From CAZENU01 sp965117035 (lineage in GTDB: Bacteria > Chloroflexota > Dehalococcoidia > Lucifugimonadales > CAZENU01), in the NCBI GenBank assembly GCA_965117035.1, contig OZ220748.1:2852001-2916000 (forward strand): DNA of 64,000 nt, in the 5' to 3' direction. Below are positions 9,022 to 17,112 of this stretch, in pieces. The position numbers and the translations under genes are program-made. Numbering within the stretch: the stretch's first letter is position 1; every line of letters starts with the position of its first letter. The notes beneath the pieces are model-generated. The model was not told the DNA's origin. It saw only the letters and a program-made list of their open reading frames with translations, and did not search any database.

Positions 9022-10308
9022 CTAGACCTCCCTGATGCCGACCAGGGCAGCCGTCACCAGCAGCCGGTGGTCGTAGTAGAAGCGCGGCGTGCAGGTCACG
9101 AGGGTGATGTCGTGGGCGCCGCTGTCCGACAGGGCGATCTCGTCTTCGTGAACGACCTCTGTCACGTACACCTGGTAGGCGTAGTGGCGGTCCGCCGTCT
9201 CCAGGAAGACGAATATCGGTGAGTCGGCGGCGAGCTCCGGTATCTCCGGCAGCCGGGCGAAGACGTTGCCCTCGCCCCTCAGCGGGCTCTCGAGATGTCC
9301 GAAGTACCAGCCCTGGCCCGCCGCGCCCGCCTTCGCGGTCGCGGGAATGTGCCCGACGACCCTCTTCGGCGTCTCCCACGCCAGGCTGTTCCCAAGCTGC
9401 CGGATTCTGAGCTCGCTGACGTCGGCGTCCACCTCGATGGCGGGTATCCGCATCCGCTTGGCGAGCGCCCCGGTGGAGGCGAGGTCCTCCGGCGTCGGGG
9501 CGAAGTACGTGGCCACCTCGGCGATGGAGGCCCTGATCGCAGCCCAGATATCGGCCGATCGCTCATCGGGCTCGGGCGTCCTCGCGACCCCGCCCGACGA
9601 CGGCGGCTCCGTATCGAGCGACGTATAACGCTGTGTGTCCGGCGAGTCCGTCGCATCCGTGGCGGCGGCCGGCGTCGGGCGGGCGCCGACCGAGCTGGAC
9701 GGCGTCCGCGACACGTTGGCGGACGGGACAGCGGTCGCGACAGCATCGGACGCCCGGACCGACTGGGACGGCCCGTCGGCGTCTTCGGTCTGCCCGAAAC
9801 TCTCCGCGCCCGCGCCCGCCCCAATCTGGCGGAACCCGGACGGCGCGACGCCGGCCGTGCCCGAAGCTGGCTCCGCGGAGGCGGGCGGCGCCGGCTGCGC
9901 CGTCGGAGCCTGCACGGCGGCGCCGCCTGGAGCGACGCCCGTCGACGCGCCCGAGTCCGCCCGCGCGGCTCCCTGTGATGCACTCCCCGACTGTGTGACG
10001 GCGGCCGCGGGCGTGGCCGGCGTTTCGTTGGGCGCCGCGGCCTCGGTGCGCGGCGGCGCCTGCGGCGGCGCGCCGGTGCTGGGCAACGCCGTCCCGACGT
10101 AGCCTTCGCCGGCGAACCGCGGACGCTCGATCTCGAAGTCGAGATCGTCGAGATTCGAGCGGGCGAGTGTGCCGTACAGGTAGTAGCCGCCGGTCGCCGC
10201 GAGCAGGACTACGCCTGCGGCGAGCAGCGATATCCCGAAGACGACCCGCGCGCGGCTTCTGCGCGAGGGACCGTCACGGGAGCCCGTTCGAATCGTCTCC
10301 GTCGCCAT
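9022..10308 (-). CDS. Sortase-family cysteine transpeptidase with long Pro/Ala-rich stalk
   Basis: A 428-residue membrane protein. One membrane helix (about 22-46) is followed by some 200 residues of low-complexity Ala/Pro/Thr/Ser sequence, then the sortase barrel. The catalytic triad is visible as H338 (YFGHLES), C406 (TLVTC) and R415 (DHRLLV). Sortases cut a sorting motif and join proteins to the cell surface, or process exported proteins. A candidate substrate with a clear sorting signal was not found in this window. The stalk is unusually long and would hold the enzyme well away from the membrane. Confidence 0.85.
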   Translation of the reverse strand: MATETIRTGSRDGPSRRSRARVVFGISLLAAGVVLLAATGGYYLYGTLARSNLDDLDFEIERPRFAGEGYVGTALPSTGAPPQAPPRTEAAAPNETPATPAAAVTQSGSASQGAARADSGASTGVAPGGAAVQAPTAQPAPPASAEPASGTAGVAPSGFRQIGAGAGAESFGQTEDADGPSQSVRASDAVATAVPSANVSRTPSSSVGARPTPAAATDATDSPDTQRYTSLDTEPPSSGGVARTPEPDERSADIWAAIRASIAEVATYFAPTPEDLASTGALAKRMRIPAIEVDADVSELRIRQLGNSLAWETPKRVVGHIPATAKAGAAGQGWYFGHLESPLRGEGNVFARLPEIPELAADSPIFVFLETADRHYAYQVYVTEVVHEDEIALSDSGAHDITLVTCTPRFYYDHRLLVTAALVGIREV

Positions 10309-10355
10309 CAGTATCCCGCCGTTGGAGGTAGGCTTCGCCGCGGTCCGACACGACC

Positions 10356-10361
10356 ATTATA
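10356..10361 (-). promoter_or_regulatory. Consensus -10 box upstream of the sortase gene
   Basis: TATAAT on the minus strand, 47 bases before the sortase start. No good -35 was found at the right distance. Confidence 0.4.
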
Positions 10362-10391
10362 CGCCCCGCCCGCCGGCGCGAGTCGCGGGGC

Positions 10392-11858
10392 CTAGGCCAG
10401 GGCGGGGGAGAGCGTGTGCCAGTCGGTTGCCTGCTCGTAGGCGTAGGCGGCCCGCAGCAGCGTCGGCTCCCCCATGTGGGGGCCCATGAGCTGCAGGCCG
10501 ACGGGCAGCCCGTCGGCCATCCCCGCCTGGACCGATATGGCGGGGATTCCGGCGATGTTCGCCGGCTGGGTGAAGATGTCGTTGAGGTACATCTGCACCG
10601 GGTCGTCCATCTTCTCGCCGAGCCTGAACGCGACCGAGGGCGACGTGGGCGACGCCAGCACGTCGAACCGCTCGAAGGCCTCGTCGAACTCCCTGCGGAT
10701 CAGCGTCCGCACCTTCTGGGCCTTGAGGTAGTAGGCGTCGTAGTAGCCGGCCGACAGCGCGTACGTGCCGAGCATGATCCGACGCTTCACCTCCGGCCCG
10801 AATCCCTCCTGCCGCGTCTTCTCCAGCGCGTCCCACATGTTCTCCGCCTCGCCCGCCGAGTGCCCGTACTTGACGCCGTCGTACCGCGCCAGGTTGGCCG
10901 ACGCCTCCGACGGGGCGATGATGTAGTAGACCGCCATCGCGTATGACGAGTGCGGCAGCGAGGTCTCCTCGACCTCGGCGCCCAGGTCCGAGAGCGCCTC
11001 GACGGCCTGGCGCACCGACGCCTCCACGGCCGGGGCGATGCCCTCTACGAAATACTCACGCGGCACGCCGACACGCAGCCCCTCGATGCCCGCGTCGAGC
11101 CCCTCGGTGTAGTCGGGCGGCTCGAATTCGATCGAGGTCGAGTCCCGACGGTCGTGGCCCGCGATGGCATTCAGCACCAGCGCCGCGCCCTCGACGTCCC
11201 TCGTCAGCGGGCCGATCTGGTCCAGCGAGCTCGCGAACGCAATCAGGCCGTAGCGGCTCACCAGCCCGTAGGTGGGCTTTAGCCCCACGACGCCGCACAG
11301 CGCGGCGGGCTGGCGTATGCTGCCGCCGGTGTCCGACCCGAGTGCGAACAGGGACTCGCCCGCGGCCACCGCCGCCGCCGGACCGCCGCTGCTGCCGCCC
11401 GGCACACGCTCGACGTCCCAGGGGTTCATCGTTGGATGGAACGCCGAGTTCTCGGTAGACGAACCCATCGCGAACTCGTCCAGGTTGGCCTTCCCGACGA
11501 GCACCGCGCCCGCGTCGTACAGCCTGCGCGCGGCGTCGGCGTCGTAAGTCGGCACGAAGCGCTCCAGCATCCGGGACGAGCAGGTCGTTGGGATGCCGGC
11601 CGTGCACATGTTGTCCTTCAGCGCCATCGGCACGCCCGTCAGCGGGCCCCCGTTCCCCGCGGCGATCCTCGCGTCCGCCTCCCGCGCCTGCTCGAGGGCC
11701 GTCTCCGTCGTCACCGTGACGAACGCCCCGACGCTCGGCTCCACGCGGCCGATGCGGGCCAGGACCGCCTCCGTCAGCTCGACGGAGGAAAGCTCGCGGC
11801 TCGCGAGCAGGGCAGAGGCTTGGGGGAGGGTCAGCGAGTCGAGATCGATGGCGCTCAT
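10392..11858 (-). CDS. gatA: Glutamyl/aspartyl-tRNA amidotransferase subunit A
   Basis: GatA is the amidase subunit that releases ammonia from glutamine so that Glu-tRNA(Gln) or Asp-tRNA(Asn) can be converted by the GatCAB complex. The 488-residue length is normal. The amidase signature is clear: Lys in VPMALKDNM (about K81), the glycine/serine block PGGSSGGP, and the catalytic serine region GSDTGGSIRQPAA. It follows gatC by 24 bases. gatB is not in the window, so the complex is encoded at separate sites. Confidence 0.95.
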   Translation of the reverse strand: MSAIDLDSLTLPQASALLASRELSSVELTEAVLARIGRVEPSVGAFVTVTTETALEQAREADARIAAGNGGPLTGVPMALKDNMCTAGIPTTCSSRMLERFVPTYDADAARRLYDAGAVLVGKANLDEFAMGSSTENSAFHPTMNPWDVERVPGGSSGGPAAAVAAGESLFALGSDTGGSIRQPAALCGVVGLKPTYGLVSRYGLIAFASSLDQIGPLTRDVEGAALVLNAIAGHDRRDSTSIEFEPPDYTEGLDAGIEGLRVGVPREYFVEGIAPAVEASVRQAVEALSDLGAEVEETSLPHSSYAMAVYYIIAPSEASANLARYDGVKYGHSAGEAENMWDALEKTRQEGFGPEVKRRIMLGTYALSAGYYDAYYLKAQKVRTLIRREFDEAFERFDVLASPTSPSVAFRLGEKMDDPVQMYLNDIFTQPANIAGIPAISVQAGMADGLPVGLQLMGPHMGEPTLLRAAYAYEQATDWHTLSPALA

Positions 11859-11882
11859 CGTGGAGGTCGCCCGGCGGCGGCC

Positions 11883-12179
11883 CTACTCGAGGACGGCCCG
11901 CACTCTAACGAAGTCGCCCTCGCGCCGCGGAGCGTTGGACAGCGCGTCTTCCCTGTCTACCGACGCGGCGACGCGGTCGTCGCGCAGCACGGTGTCGACG
12001 TCCGCGGAGTGGCCCGTCGGCTCGACCTCGTCGGTGTCCAGCTCCCGCAGCACGTCGAAGTGACTGAGGATGTTCGATAGCTGGCCGCGCATGAGCTCGA
12101 CCTCGGCTTCGGTCATCCCGATTCGAGCCAGGAGAGCGATGTGGCGGACTTCGTCGCTGTCAAGTCGCTGCTCGGTCAT
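11883..12179 (-). CDS. gatC: Glutamyl/aspartyl-tRNA amidotransferase subunit C
   Basis: A 98-residue protein that helps assemble the GatCAB complex. It shows the family pattern VRHIALLARIGMTEAE and the conserved C-terminal FVRVRAVLE. It is first in a two-gene operon with gatA and has an extended -10 element about 43 bases upstream. Confidence 0.93.
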   Translation of the reverse strand: MTEQRLDSDEVRHIALLARIGMTEAEVELMRGQLSNILSHFDVLRELDTDEVEPTGHSADVDTVLRDDRVAASVDREDALSNAPRREGDFVRVRAVLE

Positions 12180-12221
12180 CGTGGGCCAGCCGACCTCCCC
12201 GCCCGTCGTAGAGTGTGCCGA

Positions 12222-12230
12222 AGTGTAGCA
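12222..12230 (-). promoter_or_regulatory. Extended -10 promoter for gatCA
   Basis: TGcTACACT on the minus strand, 43 bases before gatC. No -35 box is evident. Confidence 0.5.
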
Positions 12231-12404
12231 AGGCGATACCGGGCCATCAAGGAAAGCCGCACTCCCACAACCGTTTCAGCCTTGAGGGGCGGAGACCACC
12301 CCCGCAACGGCCGTAGCATCACCGTCGATCAGACGGCGCGGCTCGTTCAAGGATGGGACAGGAAGCGGCTCCAGCACGTCAGTTGATGGACGTTGAGACG
12401 CAGC

Positions 12405-12854
12405 CTAGGACTCTGGCGGGACAATAGCGTCAGCGTCCAAGGCCTCGAATGTGAGTCGACCCTCGGCCGGCGAATATACCGATCTACCGCGGCCAAGGAT
12501 ATCCCGCCCGAGGAGCGATGGGATGGAATCCAATTCGCCGTCCTCGTCGGGTTTCAGGATCGTCAGGTCTAGCCTGTAGACCGCCAGCCTGGCTTGGTCA
12601 GAATTGAACATCACATAGGCGGGCTCTTGCGCGCTGGCGGTCGATCCGCCCACGCCACGACTCCGTTTCGTAAAGCATAGCTGCGAGTAGTCCAGATTGA
12701 GACGGTTGCCGTCGGCAGGCGCCAACGTTGTGCTAGCGGCACCCGTGTCCAGGACGAAAACGACAGGCTGGGAGATACCAAGACGCGGAATGAGAAGCCG
12801 CCCAGTGAGCACCGGGGTATTCGTCCTGCCGACGATAAAGCCGTGTATGACCAC
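12405..12854 (-). CDS. Retropepsin-like aspartic protease domain protein
   Basis: A 149-residue protein with the retropepsin active-site motif VFVLDTGAASTTLAP; the D-T-G triad is followed by a typical flap-type beta region and the late SLLGRDILGR segment of the fold. Retropepsins act as dimers, each giving one Asp. GTG 12854 is taken as start because it lies just after the stop of the DUF5678 gene; the frame is open further upstream but there overlaps that gene. The two adjacent genes are probably cotranscribed. Substrate unknown. Confidence 0.7.
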   Translation of the reverse strand: MVIHGFIVGRTNTPVLTGRLLIPRLGISQPVVFVLDTGAASTTLAPADGNRLNLDYSQLCFTKRSRGVGGSTASAQEPAYVMFNSDQARLAVYRLDLTILKPDEDGELDSIPSLLGRDILGRGRSVYSPAEGRLTFEALDADAIVPPES

Positions 12855-12859
12855 GCCCG

Positions 12860-13153
12860 CTAGAGGATCAGGGTCGATGGCTCCGGGTCCATGTAGCCGA
12901 CACAGACGTGTTGTCGCGACCAGCCCGCGTCGTCGATGGCCCGCAGGACGTCCTTCAGGGTAGAGCCGTGCGCCCTGACTGCGCCATCGTGGAACGCAAC
13001 CCAGCACTTCGGGTATTCCCTCAGGATTTCTTCATGGGCCGCAGCAAAGCCCCGACTATTGTCGTCGAAGATTCGCAGGTCTTCGCGTACCTGGTGCGGG
13101 TTGCCCATTGCCCGAATCAAGTCATCGGGTTCAAGGACTGTTGAGCGTGCCAT
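12860..13153 (-). CDS. DUF5678-like small protein, 97 residues
   Basis: The core EYPKCWVAFHDGAVRAHGSTL fits the DUF5678 pattern (a short beta unit W-V-A-F-x-D-G-x-V-x-A-x-G). The retropepsin gene starts 5 bases after its stop; to my knowledge such pairs recur in other bacteria. The role is unknown; a regulatory or substrate-binding partner of the protease is an inference. ATG 13153 follows a GGGAGGGG stretch, and an extended -10 lies 50 bases upstream. Confidence 0.6.
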   Translation of the reverse strand: MARSTVLEPDDLIRAMGNPHQVREDLRIFDDNSRGFAAAHEEILREYPKCWVAFHDGAVRAHGSTLKDVLRAIDDAGWSRQHVCVGYMDPEPSTLIL

Positions 13154-13202
13154 TTCCTGGGTAGCCCCTCCCTGGGAATCCTGGCAACGTTTCGTGGCCG
13201 GC

Positions 13203-13211
13203 AGTATAGCA
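13203..13211 (-). promoter_or_regulatory. Extended -10 promoter for the DUF5678/retropepsin pair
   Basis: TGcTATACT on the minus strand, 50 bases before ATG 13153. Confidence 0.5.
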
Positions 13212-13282
13212 CGGTAGGGGCATTGACAATTGCGGGTCCGCGCGCGGCCCGCGCACGCCCGACGCCCGATGCCGGGCCACTC

Positions 13283-13291
13283 TGATACGAT
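13283..13291 (+). promoter_or_regulatory. Extended -10 promoter for the aminotransferase gene
   Basis: TGaTACGAT on the plus strand, 40 bases before ATG 13332. It is back-to-back with the minus-strand element at 13203-13211, giving a compact divergent promoter region. Confidence 0.5.
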
Positions 13292-13331
13292 GGCCGGCAT
13301 CCGACCCCGTGCCTGTATCGCCGGAGCTGAC

Positions 13332-14804
13332 ATGACTCGCCTGTACACATGGCAGGAGTGCGCGGAGCTCGACGCGGCGACGACCCGTGAGCTCTACCGG
13401 CAGTACGTGAACGGAAGCCAGGTCGACCTGCTCGGCCTGTTCGAGTTCGGCAGGGACGTGGCCGTCAGCGCCGAGGGGATGTACATCTCCACGGCGAGCG
13501 GCCGCAGGGTGCTCGACTTCACGGGCGGCTTCGGCGTGCTCAGCCACGGCCACAACCACCCCAGGATACTGGCCGCGAGGACCGAGTTCCAACGCCAGGC
13601 CAGGATGGAGGTCCACAAGAACTTCGTCTCCCAGTACGTCGCCGGTCTCAGCCACAACATCGGCCGGCTCCTCCCCGAAGACCTGGACGTCTCATACTTC
13701 TGCAACTCCGGCGCTGAGGCGGTGGAAGGGGCGATCAAGCTCGCCTACAAGTACCACGAGGGGCGCCGCAAGCACGTCCTGCACTCGAACATCTCCTTCC
13801 ACGGCAACCTGCTAGGGGCCGCCAGCATCACCGCTTCGCCCGAGCGAAAATTCCCGTTCCCCGGCATTCCCAACGTGGCGTCTTTTCCCTACGACTCGAT
13901 CGAGGGCGTGAGGCGCGAGGTCGAGCGGCTGCGCCGCGACGACGGCGAGAGTGACGTCTACGCAATCGTTCTCGAGCCCTTCAGCGCGAGCACGATGACC
14001 GCCTGCTCGGACGACTTCCTGGTCGATCTCCGCCGCCTGTGCGCCGACGAGAGGATCGTGCTGGTATTCGACGAGGTCTACACGGGCTGGGCGAAGGCGG
14101 GCCCGCTCTTCTACTTCATGAAGTCCGGTGTCGTGCCCGACGTCGTCGCCATGTCGAAGGCGCTGGGCGGAGGCAAGTCCTCCATCTCGTGCTACACCGC
14201 GCGCGGGCCCCTTTTCAGGGCGGCATACGACAACGTGTCCGACGTCACGCTGCACAGCACCACCTACAACGGGTTCGGCGAGGAGTGCGTAACCGCCATC
14301 GAGGCGGTCAACATCGTCGTGGACGACGACTACGTCGGCCGGGCACATCACATCGGCGACCGCCTCGGGGCCGGCCTGGCGGAGATACGGGACCGGCACC
14401 CCGACATGGTCCGCGAGATCAGGGGAGAGGGGGCCCTGTTCGGGCTCGTGCTGAACGCCGAGGCCGGCCCGGTCGTCAGGGCCGCCGCAAACGTCGCGCC
14501 CGGCGCTCTCTTCCACGACGAAAGATTCTTCGACAAGCTGGTCACGTCTTCCGTGGTCGCAGAGCTGTACCGTTCGCACGACGTGCTGACCTTCTTCAGG
14601 TCGAACCGCGAGATCGTGCTCGTAGTCTCGCCCGCGCTCATAGCCACCGACGGCGAGATCGACCGCTTCCTCGATGCCCTGGACCAGACCCTCGCCGTTG
14701 GCAAGCTCAACCTGGTCGCCAGGTTCGCCAGGGACTACCTGTCCAGGAAGGTCCCTGGCACGCGGCTGGCCGAGCCGGCGCGAAGGCTCGTTGGTCATGG
14801 CTGA
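13332..14804 (+). CDS. Class III PLP-dependent aminotransferase
   Basis: A 490-residue enzyme of the acetylornithine/GABA/diaminobutyrate aminotransferase superfamily. The PLP site is visible: SGAEAVEGAIKLAYK for phosphate binding, LVFDEVYTGWAKAG with the ring-stacking Asp, and the Schiff-base lysine in VAMSKALGGGKSS. The amino donor and acceptor cannot be read from sequence. A GlpD-like FAD oxidoreductase starts 14 bases later and is probably cotranscribed. ATG 13332 is used because the extended -10 at 13283 excludes starts further upstream. Confidence 0.85.
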   Translation: MTRLYTWQECAELDAATTRELYRQYVNGSQVDLLGLFEFGRDVAVSAEGMYISTASGRRVLDFTGGFGVLSHGHNHPRILAARTEFQRQARMEVHKNFVSQYVAGLSHNIGRLLPEDLDVSYFCNSGAEAVEGAIKLAYKYHEGRRKHVLHSNISFHGNLLGAASITASPERKFPFPGIPNVASFPYDSIEGVRREVERLRRDDGESDVYAIVLEPFSASTMTACSDDFLVDLRRLCADERIVLVFDEVYTGWAKAGPLFYFMKSGVVPDVVAMSKALGGGKSSISCYTARGPLFRAAYDNVSDVTLHSTTYNGFGEECVTAIEAVNIVVDDDYVGRAHHIGDRLGAGLAEIRDRHPDMVREIRGEGALFGLVLNAEAGPVVRAAANVAPGALFHDERFFDKLVTSSVVAELYRSHDVLTFFRSNREIVLVVSPALIATDGEIDRFLDALDQTLAVGKLNLVARFARDYLSRKVPGTRLAEPARRLVGHG

Positions 14805-14818
14805 TAGGCCCCGCCGCC

Positions 14819-16399
14819 GTGGCTGACTTCAGCAGGCGCGGTCGGCGCGCGATGCTGGCCCGGATGTCCTCCGGGCCGCTGGACCTGCTGGTGCTTGGCG
14901 GCGGGATCGCCGGCGCTTCGATCTTCAGGGACGCCGTCCTCAGAGGCATGAGAGCAGGACTCGTGGAGGCCGACGACTTCGGCTCCGGGGCCAGCGGACG
15001 CAGCTCGAAGCTCATGCACGGCGGCCTGCGCTACCTGCGGAACCTCCGCTTTCGCCGCGCATGGGAGGCGAGCCACGAGCGCGATCTGCACCTGGCGCTG
15101 AACGGCCGCCACGTCGAGCCGGTCTCCATACTCATCCCCACGTACCGCCGCGGAGGCGACTCGCCCTCCAAGGTGAGAATCGCGATGTGGCTGTACCGGA
15201 TGATGTCCGGCCCGGGTGGCGCCAGTCGCCACAGGTTCCTCGACAGGGCCGAGACGCTGGAGCTGGGGCCGGGACTCGAGGACTCCCGCCTGACGGGCGG
15301 CGTCGTCTACCGCGACGCCGTTGTCGACGACGCCCGCTGGACGCTGGAGACGGTCAGGGACGGCGCGCTCCGCGGCGGCGCGGCCGCCAACCACGCCCCG
15401 GCGGCCGCCCTCGTCAAGGATGGGGACGCCGTCCGCGGAGCGGTCGTCCGCGACGCTCTCGAAGACCGCGATTACTCGATCGAGGCTTCCATCGTGGTGA
15501 ACGCGACCGGGGCGTGGGCCGACCGGGTGCGCGAGATGGACACCCCCGGACGCCCGCCCCTGGTGAGGCTCTCGAGGGGGGCCCACCTTGTCCTCTCCAG
15601 CGACGCCGTTCCCCTGGACGTGAGCTGCGTCTTCCCCTCGCCGCTGGACGACAGGCATCTGTTCCTCGTGCGGAGGGACGACTGCTTCGTGTACGGCACG
15701 ACCGACGCCTGGCACGACGGCCCGCCGGACGATCCCGGTCCCGGCGAGACCGACACGGCTTACCTCGTGGAGGCGTTCCGCCGCTTCTTCCCCGGCGCGT
15801 CCCTGGCGCCGTCGAGCGTCCTCTACTGCTACAGCGGTTACAGGACGCTCCCGGCGTCCAATGCCAACAGGGGCCTGCCCTGGTCCGTCGGCCGGGACGA
15901 CGTCGTGGAGGTGGCGCACTCGGGCCTGGCGACGGTCGTCTCGGGAAAGCTCACGACCTCCCGCGCTCTCGCCGGGCGGGTGCTCGACCGGCTGACACGG
16001 GGCGCCGGCCGCTGGTCCGCCTGTCGGACCGGCCGCGTGCCCGTCGGCGGGTCCGACCCCGCGGGCGCGAATGGCCGGGCCCCGGCCGTGGAGATGGTCG
16101 CCGACGAGGCCGGCACGTCCCTAGACGCGCAGGTGCTGCACGCCAGCCGGAGCGAGATGGCCTGCACGCTCGCGGACCTGGCGCGGCGAGTCGCGCCCCT
16201 GTCGTGGAGCCTCGCTCAGCGCCTGGAGTACCCGCGGACGGCCGCCCCGGTCATCCGGCGCGCGCTCGAGATGAGCGAAGAGGAGTTCGCCTCCGGGTAC
16301 GAGGAGTACCGTCGCGACCTCATCCGACACCACGCGCTGCCGGATTCGTCCGGCGCCGTGTCGCGCGGTGGAAGCGAGCCCGTGGCGCGGCTCAGTTGA
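14819..16399 (+). CDS. GlpD-like FAD-dependent glycerol-3-phosphate dehydrogenase
   Basis: A 526-residue flavoprotein. The N-terminus has the FAD fold LLVLGGGIAGASI followed by SGASGRSSKLMHGGLRYLR, a hallmark of aerobic glycerol-3-phosphate dehydrogenases, and a C-terminal alpha domain is present. GTG 14819 is preferred over ATG 14852 because the translated FSRRGRRAMLARMSSGPLDLL matches the usual GlpD N-terminus. The enzyme would pass electrons from glycerol 3-phosphate, or a similar substrate, to quinone at the membrane. Its pairing with an aminotransferase is unusual and leaves the true substrate open. Its 3' end overlaps the convergent pth gene by 8 bases. Confidence 0.8.
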   Translation: MADFSRRGRRAMLARMSSGPLDLLVLGGGIAGASIFRDAVLRGMRAGLVEADDFGSGASGRSSKLMHGGLRYLRNLRFRRAWEASHERDLHLALNGRHVEPVSILIPTYRRGGDSPSKVRIAMWLYRMMSGPGGASRHRFLDRAETLELGPGLEDSRLTGGVVYRDAVVDDARWTLETVRDGALRGGAAANHAPAAALVKDGDAVRGAVVRDALEDRDYSIEASIVVNATGAWADRVREMDTPGRPPLVRLSRGAHLVLSSDAVPLDVSCVFPSPLDDRHLFLVRRDDCFVYGTTDAWHDGPPDDPGPGETDTAYLVEAFRRFFPGASLAPSSVLYCYSGYRTLPASNANRGLPWSVGRDDVVEVAHSGLATVVSGKLTTSRALAGRVLDRLTRGAGRWSACRTGRVPVGGSDPAGANGRAPAVEMVADEAGTSLDAQVLHASRSEMACTLADLARRVAPLSWSLAQRLEYPRTAAPVIRRALEMSEEEFASGYEEYRRDLIRHHALPDSSGAVSRGGSEPVARLS

Positions 16400-17015
16400 A
16401 GCGGTTCATCGCGGCGACGATGCCGTCCTCGACGATCGCCGCGACGGCCTGGGCCGCCCGGTCTACGGCGTCGTCCATCGTCCGACGCTCGTCGTCGGAC
16501 GGGCGCCCAAGCACGTGATCGATCTCGTCCGAGTCGGCCGCCGGACGGCCGATGCCGATGCGCAGCCGGGCGAAGTCCTGCGTGCCGATGGCGCCGATGA
16601 TCGACTTCATGCCGTTGTGGCCGCCTGAGCCGCCCCCGGCGCGCAGGCGTATGCGGCCGGCCGGCAGGTCGAGGTCGTCGTACACGACGATCAGTTCCCC
16701 CGGCTTCGCGCGCAGGCGGGCCAGAATCGCCGTCACCGCCTGGCCGCTCTCGTTGACGTACGTCCGGGGCTTGACCAGCGCGACCGACGCGCCGCCGGCG
16801 GCGCCCTCGCCCCAGACGAACAGCCTGCGCCGCCGGGACACGTCGATTCCCCACTCGGCCGCGAGGCGGTCGACGCACCAGAAGCCCAGGTTGTGCCGCG
16901 TCCCGGCGTACTGCTTGCCGGGATTACCGAGGCCGACGACGATTCTTCGCTCCGCCGGACCGCCGCTGCCCTGCCGCCCGAGGAGGCGGTCGAGAACGGC
17001 CCCGATGTCGCTCAT
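16392..17015 (-). CDS. pth: Peptidyl-tRNA hydrolase
   Basis: Pth frees tRNA from peptidyl-tRNA dropped by ribosomes. The 207-residue protein has VVGLGNPGKQYAGTRHNLGF with the catalytic His, the Asn in KPRTYVNESGQAV, and VVYDDLDLPAGRIRLR and GGSGGHNGMKSI. A 22-residue N-terminal extension precedes the usual start of the fold. It is last in the operon rdgB-moaA-[rnhA::moaC]-pth, with a 97-base gap before it that holds part of a repeated palindrome. Confidence 0.95.
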   Translation of the reverse strand: MSDIGAVLDRLLGRQGSGGPAERRIVVGLGNPGKQYAGTRHNLGFWCVDRLAAEWGIDVSRRRRLFVWGEGAAGGASVALVKPRTYVNESGQAVTAILARLRAKPGELIVVYDDLDLPAGRIRLRAGGGSGGHNGMKSIIGAIGTQDFARLRIGIGRPAADSDEIDHVLGRPSDDERRTMDDAVDRAAQAVAAIVEDGIVAAMNRFN

Positions 17016-17064
17016 CGCAACGCGCTCCGTTCAGGGTGACGGCCGCAGCGAGGCTCCCGCGCGA

Positions 17065-17096
17065 CTCCCGCTCCCTCGACGGGTGAGGGTGGAAGG
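17065..17096. repeat. Intergenic copy related to the 4332-4354 palindrome
   Basis: Contains CTCCCTCGAC at 17071-17080, the reverse complement of ten bases in the palindrome at 4332-4354, followed by GGGTGAGGGTGG. It sits between the fusion gene and pth. It may be a degenerate dispersed repeat. Confidence 0.35.
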
Positions 17097-17112
17097 CCAA
17101 CTCCCGCGAGAG

